Assembly: GCF_003473485.1 (NCBI RefSeq)
Contig: NC_053045.1
Location: 36,678,494 to 36,742,493, forward strand
Direction of reading: 5' to 3'
DNA: 64,000 nucleotides
DNA from: Medicago truncatula
Taxonomy: Eukaryota; Streptophyta; Magnoliopsida; Fabales; Fabaceae
In this document: one piece after another, positions 25,641 to 37,463 of the stretch
Numbering within the stretch: the stretch's first letter is position 1
How the letters are laid out: each line of letters opens with the position of its first letter
The notes under the pieces: model-generated
What the model saw: the letters and a program-made list of their open reading frames with translations, nothing else
The model's database searches: none
What the model was told of the DNA's origin: nothing
Translations under genes and position numbers: made by a program

Positions 25641-27168
25641 ATTATTTACTTTTTGTTGAAAAAAACTGTAATTATTAAATTGAAGAATTTGTTAGTGCTG
25701 AAAACTAATGGTTAATATCTTTAATGTATTTTTCCTATCTTCATTGAACTTGTTTTATATGAGAAAAACTCAAATCAAAACAAGAGCAGTAAAGTTATAA
25801 GCTAGTACTGTCAGTAAAAGACCAACTGAGCATGGTAATTTAACCAATATCATCGCTATTCCTTCTCAAAGAGTCCCCAATAAGATTTAATTTTTTTCAA
25901 TTATCAAAAGTCATAAGCTCATGAAAATAGATACTTTGTTTCAAGTTAAAATTTGATCTATTTTAGTGTCCATTTGTTATTTTTGGTGTTTCTATCTTTA
26001 ATTATTCTGGTGTGTATTCTTAGTGTTTTCTTTATATTCTTAGGCAGCGCGATATTTGAATTCCTAGATACTTTATCATGAATTTCACGATAGGCCAACT
26101 AAAATTGTATACTTAGAGCATTATGTTTGAAACACATTTCCTACCATTGTAACGAGTGCATATAAAAAGTCATATTTTCTAACAGAAGCAAAATATATTA
26201 TCTGCAAAATAGTATTGAACCAAAATGATTTGAAGAACAACGGCCTCAAATGTTTGTTTCATGTGTAGATAGTCCTTTGAATCAACATCATAGATAGCTT
26301 CCCAATTCCCATTCAGAGGTAGTAAGACCTGAGGAATACAACTAGTCCTAGTACAATAATTGGGTCGAGGAACCAGTACAATAAACAAAATCTTTGATTC
26401 ATTAAACTCATCATTTGCATTGATGACAATAGACAAAAAAAAAAACAGAATCTAGAGTAAGTTTTAAAACAAGTGGCTTAAAGATTATCCTTCTATCTTC
26501 AATCAAATGAGGCTACTGATAAATTTCAAGACATGGGAAAGTACACATTATATTTACATGTTTATGATGATTGGTGTGGAGGTTGGACTTCAGCTAAGAG
26601 AAAACCATTGAACATGATATTCTGCAAGCAATAAGCAGATTTTAGGATGTCTTATCTAGTGAATAGTTGGATCAAGGCACCAGTCAAGCACAATACTTTA
26701 TACAATTTCTTATTCCCAACACCTTATTAACTCCAAAGAATAATTGCAAATTACTTTGTTCTTATTGTGGACATATAGCATAAAGTACTGAGAAGCAAAA
26801 ATCATTGAAGTTATCACAGTTTCTCACTTAGGTACATGGTGAGTTGCTACTACCAACCATATATGTCTCTGCTAGTGTGTAGTGTAGGCAAAACAAACAC
26901 AAAATATGATACCCTTAGACCTTAGCGCACCTCCAAACAATACAGCTGATAACTAACCAACGATAGGCTAACAGAATAACCGACATAATTGTATAATAAA
27001 CAGACAGTTATCAGTTAATATCTCATACTTATAGTGGATATGTAGTCAAAGCAAAGATCAAGAAACTTATAGGTAAAGAAAGATCAAGAACCGGTTTTTA
27101 GATATCCAAGATATAAAAACGCCACCTGTTTAACATTAACTAACCATATGTATATAACAGCTATGATA
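25641..27168. other. Intergenic: duplicated noncoding segments
   Basis: 25790-25930 (AGTAAAAGACCAACTGAGCA) recurs at 29880-29990 and 36835-36975. 26270-26530 (CATAGATAGCTTCCC..., CCTAGTACAATAATTGGGT) recurs at 33105-33320. 26546-26592 is found inverted at 39320-39368. 26940-27160 is the duplicated upstream region of the pseudogene. No gene. Confidence 0.6.
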
Positions 27169-27620
27169 TCAATGGCAATATAATCAACGTCAACAACCAA
27201 AATCTCTAAAATAGAATTGCTACCAGGAAAAGAGTTTCAAGGAACATTCAAGGTAAAACCCTTTTCCCTCAAAGGAAAGTGCGTGTGAAGAAGAGAAAAA
27301 GTGTTTTAGTTGCAAAGAAGAAAATAAAGTCAAGACAAGAAGAAGAAAGAGTTCATAATCATGAAACTCCATAATGATCAAGAAGTGAAGATAACTTCGT
27401 CTGATGACTGGAAAAAAGTGAAAATTCAACATGAGAGACAAATGGCTTGACTCCAACTCGAGCAAATAAAAAACACCGCTGGATTTAACGATAACATGGA
27501 TGCTATGTATGAATTTTACAACCTCCTTGGTTATTCTGTAACTTATCCCACATACAAAAGGACACGATGTTTTGGTAGCGAGGCTAAGTTAAGAATGTTT
27601 TCTTTATGGTTCTTGAGATA
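27169..27620 (+). pseudogene. Broken paralog of the 24639 gene
   Basis: Aligned to 24639-25130 from the shared ATGGCAATA start. It keeps recognisable blocks (KISKIELLPGKEFQGTFKVKPFSLKGK, then AGFNDNMDAMYEFYNLLG). It has an in-frame TAA after three codons, TGA stops after GKCV and near 27450, and at least one frameshift from missing codons. It carries no usable open frame, but promoter-proximal and 3' flanking sequence remain similar. Confidence 0.8.
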
Positions 27621-30342
27621 TTGAGATGAAGTGACATTTCTCAGTATAGATTATCTTCAATTTTCATTTTCTTCTACTTGAGAGAAACAAGGATTGATCA
27701 AAACAAATGTAAGTCTTTGTTGTCGCCAATCTTGTATTTTTTTTTCGATTAAAATGTGAAGTGATTATTTCTATTGTTTCTTTCGTTGCATTAATTTTAT
27801 TGGTCTCTTATATTATTATCATTATTTTATCAGGTGAGTCAATCATCTTCAACTCAAACTATCTCCAACATCTTTGAATGGAGACGATGATTGTTTAACA
27901 ATTTAATCTTATTTACTGTTGAAGATGGCTTACTTTATAGAATTAATTACTTGCTTCTTTTATTTTAAGAATATTGATTAGTACTTAGGGTGTTTTTGGT
28001 GTGGATAAACTTAATTGTAAACAGTTTCTCTATTTGTTTATTTTCTTGTAGCTTATGAACGAACTTGATCAATCGTTTCCAAGATATCCTTGTTATGGGT
28101 ACAAGTGTTTCTGTAATTCTGATTCATTATGTCTTCCATTAGAAAAAGCTCTGCAGTAGTACCATTTCTACTTTCTCCTTTACCATTTTCAATTTTTATT
28201 TTATTTTCTTTGATATCATTAATCATATAATCATTATTATAAATTACATATTAAACTACTATAAACAACTTGGTTTTTTTAAACGGAAAATATATAGTAT
28301 GACCCTTCAAAAAAAATAGAGTACGAGTATTCTAAGTTATATAAGAATCCAACAAGTGTATCCAAAAGCTCCTTAGGAAACGATAGAAACAAGGACACCA
28401 CATGACATTCACTTTTCACCAAAAGCTCCTTGGCTGTATTCTGTAAAAAAAAAAAATTAACCATGTTGCAAAAAGGATATTTTATAGGACAGCAAAGACA
28501 ACAGTTTAGTCAACCAATGAATGAGAACTAAATTATTTTAGGTGCATAAAAACTCATTTCGCAAATATTTCTATCCGTTCGCACTATTTCATCATAGGTA
28601 CAAAGGAAAATCAAGCAAGAGGAGAGTTGTAAGACACATAATACTGATTGGCTGTGCCTACAGGTAGAAAGATTGCAAGAGTGAGTTTCTAGAGATGACA
28701 ATTTAAGAGCAGCCAAGTTTACTCACAAAACCCAAACAAAAGTAGTAACACTTCCTCTGAATCATAACATCAGTCTACACCAACAAACAATCCTTTCCTG
28801 ATTATCCATTTGATTTTAAAGAAATAGCAGAGATGGCGAAAGAAAAATGACCAGGAGGAAATGTACTATGAAATGGATTGTACTTAAACTAGCCTCTTCT
28901 ATAATCCTAGTATATCTAATTCACACACGTATTTTGGCCCTGCAGACGAAAAACAGATTTATCCTATTAATCTTCTAAATACCAACTGGGTTTGTATGCT
29001 TGCTATTTTTGTAGGTCCAGACACCAGATTTCAGGTTTAATCAATTGATATGTTTACTAACTACTGCTACCATGTTCACTATTTTGGACAGCATGTATGC
29101 TCATGAACCCTGAAGCCGCAAATCTGCATTCCATTTCCAGTACCCTAATGGACAAATGCACTGCTATCCCCTACCATTTTCGTCTACGCGCCTAATATTT
29201 TTTATAAGCATTGACATGCCCAGTAGAAACATTCAGAACAATTCTACTTCTACCAAAAACATGCTCCTCTGTGATTGTAAATAATAGTGCAGACATTAAT
29301 AACAAGTTCTCATATTCGTTAATTGATTAACTAAACTGGTGTTTCCACTGTTTGATAACATGATACAAGTGCAACAAGAATGACCCATTTCGTATAACAA
29401 AAGATGAAACTTCATTTTTTTTTCACTTGCCTTTGAAGTTATGACTGCATTACCAGTAATTAATTACTTAGTAACATATGACCTAAAAGTCATATTCCAT
29501 ATCACTAATTTCACTTGTTAGTACTGCAAACTCATGGTTTGCGTTTGTTCATTTTCAAGGAGATATCTATTTGTATGTATATTTCCTATCTTCAGTGAAC
29601 TCATTTTATATGAGAAAACCATTCTTAATATCTATCTTACATATACTCACTTCACAATTCCTCGTGAATTATAATAAAACAATTACTAACCAAGTGAAGC
29701 ACTAGATAGAAGGGTGAATTTGGATTGATCATTGCCCCAAAATGCATTGTGCAAGACTTGTGCAAGCTGAAAAAATTCAAATCCAAATCCTTATGACCAA
29801 ACTTGTGCGATTCTATGCAAATTGCAATCCAAATCAATTCAAGACTTGCAAAGTTTTAAGCTACCATCGAAAATCTTAGTAGCAACTGAGCATGGTAATT
29901 TAACCAATAGTGTTATTGTTCCTTCTCAAAGCGGCGCCAAAAATGTGCAATTCATTTCAATTATCAAAATTCATAAGCCTGTGAAAACAGATACTTCCCC
30001 AAAGACTAAATAAATCATACACAAATTGTAAGAAACCATGAATTGATACATCATACACAAGATAATCTCAAGAAAATCTGTAAAGACTAAATCCACATTA
30101 TTAACGAACTAGTTAAGCAACATAGAGTATATATGGATAATAGTGTGAATTAACTACAAATTCAGAGTTTCACTTCATGAGACAAAGAAGTGCAGCACAA
30201 ACTAAAAAGAACTAAGCAACGGTGTGAATTAGCTACATTAGATGAACAACGGTGTAAACTTATTAACTACAAATTTCATATAGTTTTACTTCAGCAGAGA
30301 AAGAAGTAAATCGCAATCTTCGTCATGATCAAACCATCACAC
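27621..30342. repeat. Segmental duplication, partner of 33.8-37.0 kb
   Basis: 27610-28260 matches 33815-34500. 28320-28520 matches 34850-35035 (GTGTATCCAAAAGCTCCTTA). 28960-29250 matches 35240-35960 with insertions. 29340-29440 matches 36160-36260. 29500-30000 matches 36470-36980. The order is kept, so this is one duplicated block of several kb lying on both sides of the FLA gene. A 63-codon frame at 29822-30013 is broken in the partner copies and is not a supported gene. 30013-30342 is unassigned. Confidence 0.75.
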
Positions 30343-31689
30343 TCACAGGCCATGGTGATCTTCAATCTCAAACATTGGCCTGACCTGAGGCATGGGAGAC
30401 ACACCTGTTGCAGCAGTGACATCAGCAGCACAGCCACCACGCCCATCAAGAGCAGAGCAGGTTTCTTCAGTCGCCTGACCAGCAGAATCTGATACAGTAG
30501 CAGCTCTGGCTCCGACACCTGCTCCTTCCGATGCTCCTTCACCTCCTAAGATAGTATCATAAGCATCCGCAATAGGATTGATATGCGGAAAAGGCAAATA
30601 CACACTATGCACAACTATCTTCACATTACGGATGACGTCAGCAACCTTCACCCTAACATAGTTAATCCTCATCGGTGCTAATGTCACTCCTCCACCGGAA
30701 GTAGTGATCAGAAGCGGCTGACCTCGCTCCAATGTAGGCAGAGCAGTTCCAACTGGAAGCTTCTCAAGATCGGCGATTGACAAGTAACGATTCGGTATGA
30801 TATGGAATCGCACATTGCTGATATACGATTGAGAACCGGAGAATATAGAAAGATCATCAACGGCGAAAATAGTCATGTTGTTGAGAGTTATGAGCTCTTC
30901 GTATTTTACCTTCATTGCAAGGGAGAGGATGCTGAAACCGTTATTACGGAGCCTGAGCGTTGTGTCTCGTAGCATGAGGCGCATAATAGCAGGAAGCACG
31001 GTGGCGCCGGGAGTGTGAACATGAGCACTGGAACGGTGATCAGGATGAAACGGAAAGGAGAGTGAAGTCATTCTCTCAACGTCGCAAGAAAACGGAGAAA
31101 GCGTAGAGGCGAAACCTTGAAGGCCGTGAACAACAACCATTCCGTTGTTGAATAGATCTGGTTGAGTAATCTCAACGCCTCCGATGAATACTTTTGGAGC
31201 ACCGCCGGAAGTGCTGTTCGGATGAATCGACTCGGAAGTGACAGTTACGCAACGGCCGGGACTGAGAGTCTCGATCTTGGTGCCAAAAGCAAGACGCCGG
31301 AGATATTCGATGGTGAATATACCTGGAACGATGTGTTCACGGAGGAGATTCGGAACAGAGCAAGAAAAACAAGTGCGGATCGATGCATCAGAGGGAGCGA
31401 AAATGGTGAAAGGACCGGTCCAAGCAAGGGAAGTGGTGGTTGCAGCGTCAGAGAGCGTAGGAGCGGCGGTTGCAAGCTCGTGAAAACCGAGATGAGACAA
31501 GATAGGTGGAAGTAATGCAGTGTGAGAGAAGAACGAATGTTCTTGAAGATCATGTGGAGGTGGCGGTGGGAATGAAGCTTCGATTCCTTCAGTGGCGGTG
31601 ACAACGTCACCGGAAAGCATGGCGGTGAAGAAGATTGCGAAGAAGAGCATCGAGAATCGCAGAGAGGAAAAGGTTGAAGAGTTTTCCAT
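30343..31689 (-). CDS. Fasciclin-like arabinogalactan protein (FLA19/20/21 type)
   Basis: An intronless frame of 448 residues from ATG at 31689. A nine-codon extension to 31716 begins with TTG, not ATG, so the downstream start is chosen. The N-terminus MENSSTFSSLRFSMLFFAIF has a hydrophobic secretion signal, then a Pro run (FPPPPPHDL). Two fasciclin-like regions follow: about 55-195 (GPFTIFAPSDASI, LLREHIVPG, GGVEITQPDLFNNGMVVVHG) and about 230-375 (NNMTIFAVDD, RFHIIPNRYLSIADLEKLPVG, KIVVHSVYLPF). The C-terminus is Ala/Gly-rich and ends hydrophilic (EIEDHHGL), so no GPI-anchor signal is seen, as in the FLA19-21 subgroup. Expected to be a secreted cell-surface or wall glycoprotein. It lies between two arms of the local duplication but is itself single. 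Confidence 0.88.
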   Translation of the reverse strand: MENSSTFSSLRFSMLFFAIFFTAMLSGDVVTATEGIEASFPPPPPHDLQEHSFFSHTALLPPILSHLGFHELATAAPTLSDAATTTSLAWTGPFTIFAPSDASIRTCFSCSVPNLLREHIVPGIFTIEYLRRLAFGTKIETLSPGRCVTVTSESIHPNSTSGGAPKVFIGGVEITQPDLFNNGMVVVHGLQGFASTLSPFSCDVERMTSLSFPFHPDHRSSAHVHTPGATVLPAIMRLMLRDTTLRLRNNGFSILSLAMKVKYEELITLNNMTIFAVDDLSIFSGSQSYISNVRFHIIPNRYLSIADLEKLPVGTALPTLERGQPLLITTSGGGVTLAPMRINYVRVKVADVIRNVKIVVHSVYLPFPHINPIADAYDTILGGEGASEGAGVGARAATVSDSAGQATEETCSALDGRGGCAADVTAATGVSPMPQVRPMFEIEDHHGL

Positions 31690-31769
31690 GGCGGTGAAGA
31701 AGATTTCAAGTCTCAAGAGAGTGAATTCGAGTGTGAAATGAATGGAATGATGATGAAATGCAGGGTGAA

Positions 31770-31782
31770 GTATTTATATACG
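31770..31782 (-). promoter_or_regulatory. TATA box of the FLA gene
   Basis: On the minus strand TATATAAATA lies about 85 bp upstream of the ATG at 31689 and just downstream of a CG alternating run (CGCGCGCGCG). Position fits a plant core promoter. Confidence 0.6.
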
Positions 31783-31902
31783 CGCGCGCGGGGAAATGAA
31801 ACGGTTAGAAGAGAGTATTGTAAGCGTGTTAGTTTGTTACGCGGTTGTTCTAGATTTAAACGATTTCGAATGTAAGCGTGCGAATGAAGCTTTTTTTTTT
31901 TT

Positions 31903-31958
31903 ATGGAAAAAAATTAAGCTCTTTTTTTTTTTTTTACAATGGAAATAATTAAGCTCTT
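31903..31958 (-). mobile_element. Micro-insertion, about 20-bp target duplication
   Basis: ATGGAAA(A/T)AATTAAGCTCTT (about 31903-31923 and 31939-31958, one indel and one mismatch) surrounds 15 nt of T tract plus ACA. Confidence 0.5.
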
Positions 31959-32044
31959 AAGTACCCTATATATTTTATTCATATATTAATACTGTTTTTT
32001 TCTCCATGTGTCAATGAAGGTACCTAATTTTTTTCTTCATTGTG

Positions 32045-32510
32045 ATTTTTTTGGCGGCCTTTGACAGCATATCAGGAATTGACTTGGCTTTTCAGGTGTC
32101 GATCCGTTTACCATTCATGATCATTTTTATCGGTTTACTACCTCTCTTGGTGGGTCGACAAAGCGCCGAACAATTATGCAAATGCTTTGGCTCTTGTGTG
32201 TATGGATTGTTTAGCACGAAAGAAATAATAGAATTTTCAATAATACCCAACTTACTATGATAGATCTTGTAGAAAAGGTTAAGTATAATTCATTGTGGTG
32301 GCTGAAAGCTAACAATGCCAACTTTGTTTATGGCACGAGTAGATGGTGGTCGGACCCGTTACTTTGTTTGGGTATCGACTAACTTGTTTTTGTAATTATG
32401 TAGTGACTGTTTGGTCTTTGGGGTGACCTCTTTAGTACACCTTGTGCTATAGAGAATTCATCGCCGTTGTTAATATATTCCATTTTTTATTCTTAAAAAA
32501 AAAAAAAAAT
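32045..32510 (+). pseudogene. LINE RT C-terminal fragment with poly(A) tail
   Basis: Conceptual reading with stops and shifts: LGFSGVDPFTIHDHFYRFTT, MQMLWLLCVWIV, ERNNRIFNN and VEKVKYNSLWWLKANN, the same region as in the 13.5-kb LINE. It ends in a long A run near 32495-32508. Flanking sequence on both sides contains TTTTATTCATATATTAATA (about 31970 and 32540), a possible remnant of duplicated target. A dead, strongly truncated copy. Confidence 0.75.
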
Positions 32511-33104
32511 CTTAAATTTATACATGTGTTTATATACTTTTATTCATATATTAATATGAAAACCTAATTTTTTTAATTTATACATTGTCTATATTTTTAC
32601 TCATATATGAATGCAAGTAGCTAATTTTATTTAGTAACAAATGTGTCTAGATTTTTATAAAGAGCAGAGCAAAGCATGGTAACCAATATCACTTTAAAAA
32701 CAAGATAGAAGAGGACATAAACATACATTACTAGGGACAATGCAAAGTAAAAAATAACAAATTTAACTAAATAAAATCTTAATACAATAATTAAAAAATG
32801 CTTATGTACAAAAAGGAAAAAGGAGTTATCTAAAACCTATAAATACTATAAATAAATTTAACTTAACGAGTCTTCCTTAAAAATTTCAACAAATTATATT
32901 GCTCTAATTTGACAGCATTTTATGTCTCACTTAGAAATCATTCTCTAATATTATATAAAGGTGAGAGGGATTGAGTTTGAGCTTAGTAACAATGACATGT
33001 TTATCTTATTATATCTTGCAATTTAGTTTGATTTGATTCGATTAGTAAAATAAAAATCGTAAACTAAACTAACCCGCGCAGTTTAGTCAAAAAAATTGAT
33101 TGAA
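32511..33104. other. Intergenic stretch, no gene
   Basis: Tandem AT-rich repeats (ATTTATACAT..., TCATATAT(T/G)AA) to about 32640, then unremarkable AT-rich sequence. Confidence 0.4.
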
Positions 33105-34212
33105 TACATCATAGATAGCTTCCCATTCAGAGGTAGTAAGACACCTAGGAATATAAGTAGTCCTAGTACAATAATTGGGTGGAGGAACCAGTATAATAAA
33201 CAAATCATTCATTCATTAAACTCGTCATTTGCATTGATGACAAAAGACAAAAAAAAAAGTGGCTTAAAGATTATCCTTCTGTCTTCAATCAAATGAGGCT
33301 ATTGATAAATTTCAAGACATGGGAAACTACAAATTATATTTACATTACAGGAAGAAAATCATTTATACATCCATTCGAATAAAGGAGGGATTGCAGCCAA
33401 GGGAAAGTCTTAAAAAGGTAACAAAAAATGTGTTGGTTCTATTGAGCTTGGCTTTAACTACTTTGAAGATTACCATCCTCATAAGTTAAGCCAAAAAATG
33501 GAGATGACCCATATTATACACCGAGTAATGCAAAAAAGGAGCTCACTTTTAACTAACTGTCTCTTTGATTCATAGCAGCGACACTTCTTACCAAAAGTTT
33601 GTCTGGTGTCAGACACCTACACCAACATATGTGATTATATTCGACTTATTACTTGTTTCCAATTATTATTGGTATTCACCCCGGCGTCGTGTTTTATAGT
33701 CATGTGAATAAGAAATTGTTGGTTGGCACAGAAACCACTGACCATGATATTGGGAGTCATTACTTCAGCTAAGAGAAAACCATTGACCATGATTTTGGCA
33801 CAGAATGTTTTCTTTATGGTTCTTGAGATATTGAGATGAAGTGACATTTCTCAGTATAGATTATCTTCCATTTTGATTTTCTTCTACTTTGATAGGAACA
33901 AGGATTAATCAAAACAAATGTAAATCTTAGTCGTCACCAATCTTGTATTTTTTTTTTTCAATTAAAATGTGAAGTGATTATTTCTATTGTTTCTTTCGTT
34001 TCATTGATTTTACTGGTCTCTTATGTTATTATCATTATTTTATCAGGTGAGTCAATCATCTTCAGCTCAAACTATCTACAGCATTATTGAATGGAGACGA
34101 TGATTGTTTAACAATTTAATCTTATTTACTGTTGAAGATGGCTTACTTTTTATAGAATTAATTACTTGCTTCTTTTATTTTAGGAAAATGGATTATTATT
34201 TAGGGTTTTTTT

Positions 34213-34260
34213 GGTATGGATAAACTTTTTTTTTTGTTTGACAAAGGTATGGATAAACTT
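34213..34260 (-). mobile_element. Micro-insertion with paralogous empty site
   Basis: GGTATGGATAAACTT (34213-34227 and 34246-34260, perfect 15 bp) brackets 18 nt (T tract, GTTTGACAAA). The duplicate at about 27995-28015 reads GGTGTGGATAAACTTAATTG with one copy and no insert, proving insertion after the segmental duplication. Confidence 0.75.
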
Positions 34261-34504
34261 AATTGTAAACAGTTTCTCTGTTTATTTTCTTGAAGCTTAT
34301 GAACGAATTTGATCAATCGTTTCCAAGTTAGCATCTTTGTTATGGGTACAAGTATTTCTGTAGTTTTAATTCATTATGTCTTCCGTTAGAAAAAGGGGTA
34401 ATTCTGTAGTACCATTTCTACTTTTTCCTTTACCATTTACAATTTTTATTTTATTTTCTTTGATATCATTAATCATATAATCACTATTATAAATTACATA
34501 TTAA

Positions 34505-34785
34505 ACTGCTCACTCCGTTTCAAAACGAGTGTCGTTTTAGCAAAAAAAAAATTGTTTCATAATGAATGTCACTTTCAGTTTCCATTGCAATAATAAAAAA
34601 AAAAATTCAATTGTACCCTTCAATTAATACTATGTTACACTACTTGCAAAGTATTATTTTTTCTTTAATGAAAAACAAACCAATAATTGATTAGGATAAT
34701 TTGATAAAATTATTATGACATTTGACTACTTTATTCAATTCTTTAATATATGTGCAATTGGTTAAAGCGACACTCATTTTGCTAT
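34505..34785. mobile_element. Stowaway-type MITE, right end degraded
   Basis: The left end CACTCCGTTTCAAAACGAGTG and the inverse-like right end CGACACTCATTTTG are the hallmark of plant CTCC-type Stowaway elements. The paralog at 28258-28300 lacks it. The right terminus is diverged, so the exact border and TA duplication are not certain. Confidence 0.6.
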
Positions 34786-37463
34786 AGTATGACCGCATGA
34801 CATTCACTTATAACTACTAATCTTAGGAGTATTCTAAGTCACACCCCAATATACAACAAGAATACAACAAGTGTATCCAAAAGCTCCTTAGAAAACGATA
34901 GAAACAAGGACACCACATGACATTCACTTATTAGTGCCATCTTAACCATGTTGCAAAAAGGAAATTTCATAGGTGCGTAAAGGAAATTTTATATGATCAA
35001 GAGGGAGTAGGACAGCAAAGACAACAGTTTAGTTTTTTTTTTTTTTTTTTTTTATGATCAAGAGGCTCAGACACGCACAAACACGGTCATCCAAAAACAA
35101 TATACTCCTTTTTCTAAAAAGGAGTATTTGCTTTTGTCATTATCAGATTTGCGAAGAGCATAGAGATGGAAAGAGAGTTGTCAAGACAACATTTTAGTTA
35201 ATCAATGAATGTGAACTATATTATTTTAGGAGGAAAACAGATTTATCCCATTAATTAATCTTCTAAATATCAACTGGGTTTGTATGCATACTATTTTGGT
35301 AGGTCCAGACTCCAGAGATTTCAGGTTAATTGATCAATCTATATGTTTACTAACTACAGCTACCATGTTCAGTAGATAAAGAGGACAGTGTTAGTTTCCT
35401 GGTAATAAGAAAAATTCAACTACCATGACACCTTTTTAAAGAACCTATTGTCAGCAGAAGACCAATGACTTTTTAGGCCACGCTTCTTTTGAAGGTTTTT
35501 ATATGTACTGGATTTCCCAGCATTTGATTTTTTTTTTTCACAATCAAAGCTTTGTTCTTGATCTAAGGAGAGAAACTCTGTGGCAACTTCAGGAGTCATT
35601 TAGTATTTACTACTTAAGGTGGCTAGTTGATTTGAACCTGAAGTTTTGATCTGTGTGTGTTAGACTAGGTCAACATCACCGCAATTCAAACAAAACAAAC
35701 AAATGCAATCAAACTAATAGTTCTACATCGAGGCTATTCCTATTTAACTCTAAAAAAAACAAAACGAAATCCCCTATTTTTTAAAATGTCTAAACTTGGA
35801 CAGCATGTAACTCATGAACCCTGAAGCAGCAAATCTGCATTCTATTTCCAGTAGCCTAATGGCCAAATGCACTACAATCTCCCACCATTGTCGTCTACGC
35901 GCCTAATATCTTTTATGCGCATTGACATGCCCAGTTGAAACATTCAAAACAATTCTACTTCTACTACAAACATGCTCGTGTGATTGTAAATAATAATAAC
36001 GACATTCATCACATGTTCTCATAAAACATGTTCACAAGGATACATCTTAGCTGTCTCTCAAAGTCTAGTCCGCTTTCATTGACATTGCTTCATATAAACT
36101 ATTAATGCCTTTGAAGCATGAAAGAATGAATATAAGTTAAAGTTAAAGCCAACTCTAAATGGGGTTTCCACTTTCATAACATGATACAAGTGCAAGAAGA
36201 ATGACCCATCTCGTATAACAAAAGATGAAACTTCATTTTTTTTCACTTGCCTTGGTGTTATTACATTACCAGTAAGTAAGTAATTACTTGGTAATTTCAC
36301 AGGAGTATCAGTGGCATGTAGGCGCAAGCTCAACAAGGGAACATTTAAATGATATGGTCACATTCAAGAATCACATGTATGCATAATATATCAATATATG
36401 CTTAAGAAAGACTTCACGGAGTCCTTGACAAATGCATAAAGAAAAAGGATGGTTATTATATTGAAGCACTTGTTAGTACTGCAAACTCATGATTTGCTTT
36501 TGTTCCTTTTCAAGGGGGTATCTATTTGTATGTACATTTCCTATCTTCAGTGAACTCGTTTTATATGAGAAAACCACTCTTAATATCTATCTAACATATA
36601 TTCACTTCACAATTCCTCGTAAATTCAAAATAAAACAATTACTAACTAAGTGAGCACTAGATAGAAGGGTGAATTTGGATTGATCATTGCCCCAAAATGC
36701 AGGGTGTAAGACTTGTGCAAGCTGAAAAAACTCAAATCCAAATCCTTATGACCAAACTTGTGCAATTCTATGAAATTGCAATCCAAATCAATTCAAAACT
36801 AGCGAAGTTCTAAGCTCCTGTCGATAATCTATTAGACTAGTACCGTCAGTAAAAGACCAACTGAGCAAGGTAATTTAACCAATAGTGTTATTGTTCCTTC
36901 TCAAAGAGGCCCCAAAAATGTCTAATTCATTTCAATTAACAAAAGCCATAAGCCGGTGAAAACAGATACTTTCCCAAATACAAAATACACACAAACCAGG
37001 GTATACAACTCTTTGAAAATACATCTCCCTAATGAATTTTAAAAGTAAACGCAAGTAAGTTTTGAAAGTGAAAACAAACTCTCGATAGGATAGTCAGTCG
37101 GCGAAAATAATTTCAAACAGTTAAAGCATCAATCAGAGCTAGAAAATACATATATACACATCATAATATACCCAATATTTGTTTTAAACTACAACGTGGG
37201 ACAAACCTATGATCCATAGTATGTATACCTTTAAACAAAATTTTAACCAAAATCATATAATTAAATCTGTATAAGAACAATAGTACAGCCTCATGCCAAT
37301 AAAAATCTCAAAGTTGTTCAAGGCATATGGGGCTGCCAACTTATGCTACTGAACAGAAGCAGCGATTAAAAAGCCAATAAACAAATACCAATCTGTACCA
37401 AACAAAACCAACAATGAATGATTCCATAACCTGAAGACATAAGATAAACCTACCCATGCCTCC

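Larger units (their letters stand above)
33105..37000. repeat. Segmental duplication, partner of 26.2-30.0 kb
   Basis: Collinear blocks listed under 27621-30342. It also carries the 3' relic of the small-gene module (33800-34380: CAGAATGTTTTCTTTATGGT onward) without the coding body. Private insertions relative to the partner include the micro-insertion at 34213 and a MITE at about 34505-34785. No intact gene seen. Confidence 0.75.

Noticed and set aside
31162..31515. 117-codon frame opposite FLA
   Set aside because: Shadow of the FLA gene on the other strand.
35000..35070. TATGATCAAGAGG repeat around a T tract
   Set aside because: The repeats are 48 bp apart and include ordinary duplicated sequence; not the compact structure of the other micro-insertions.
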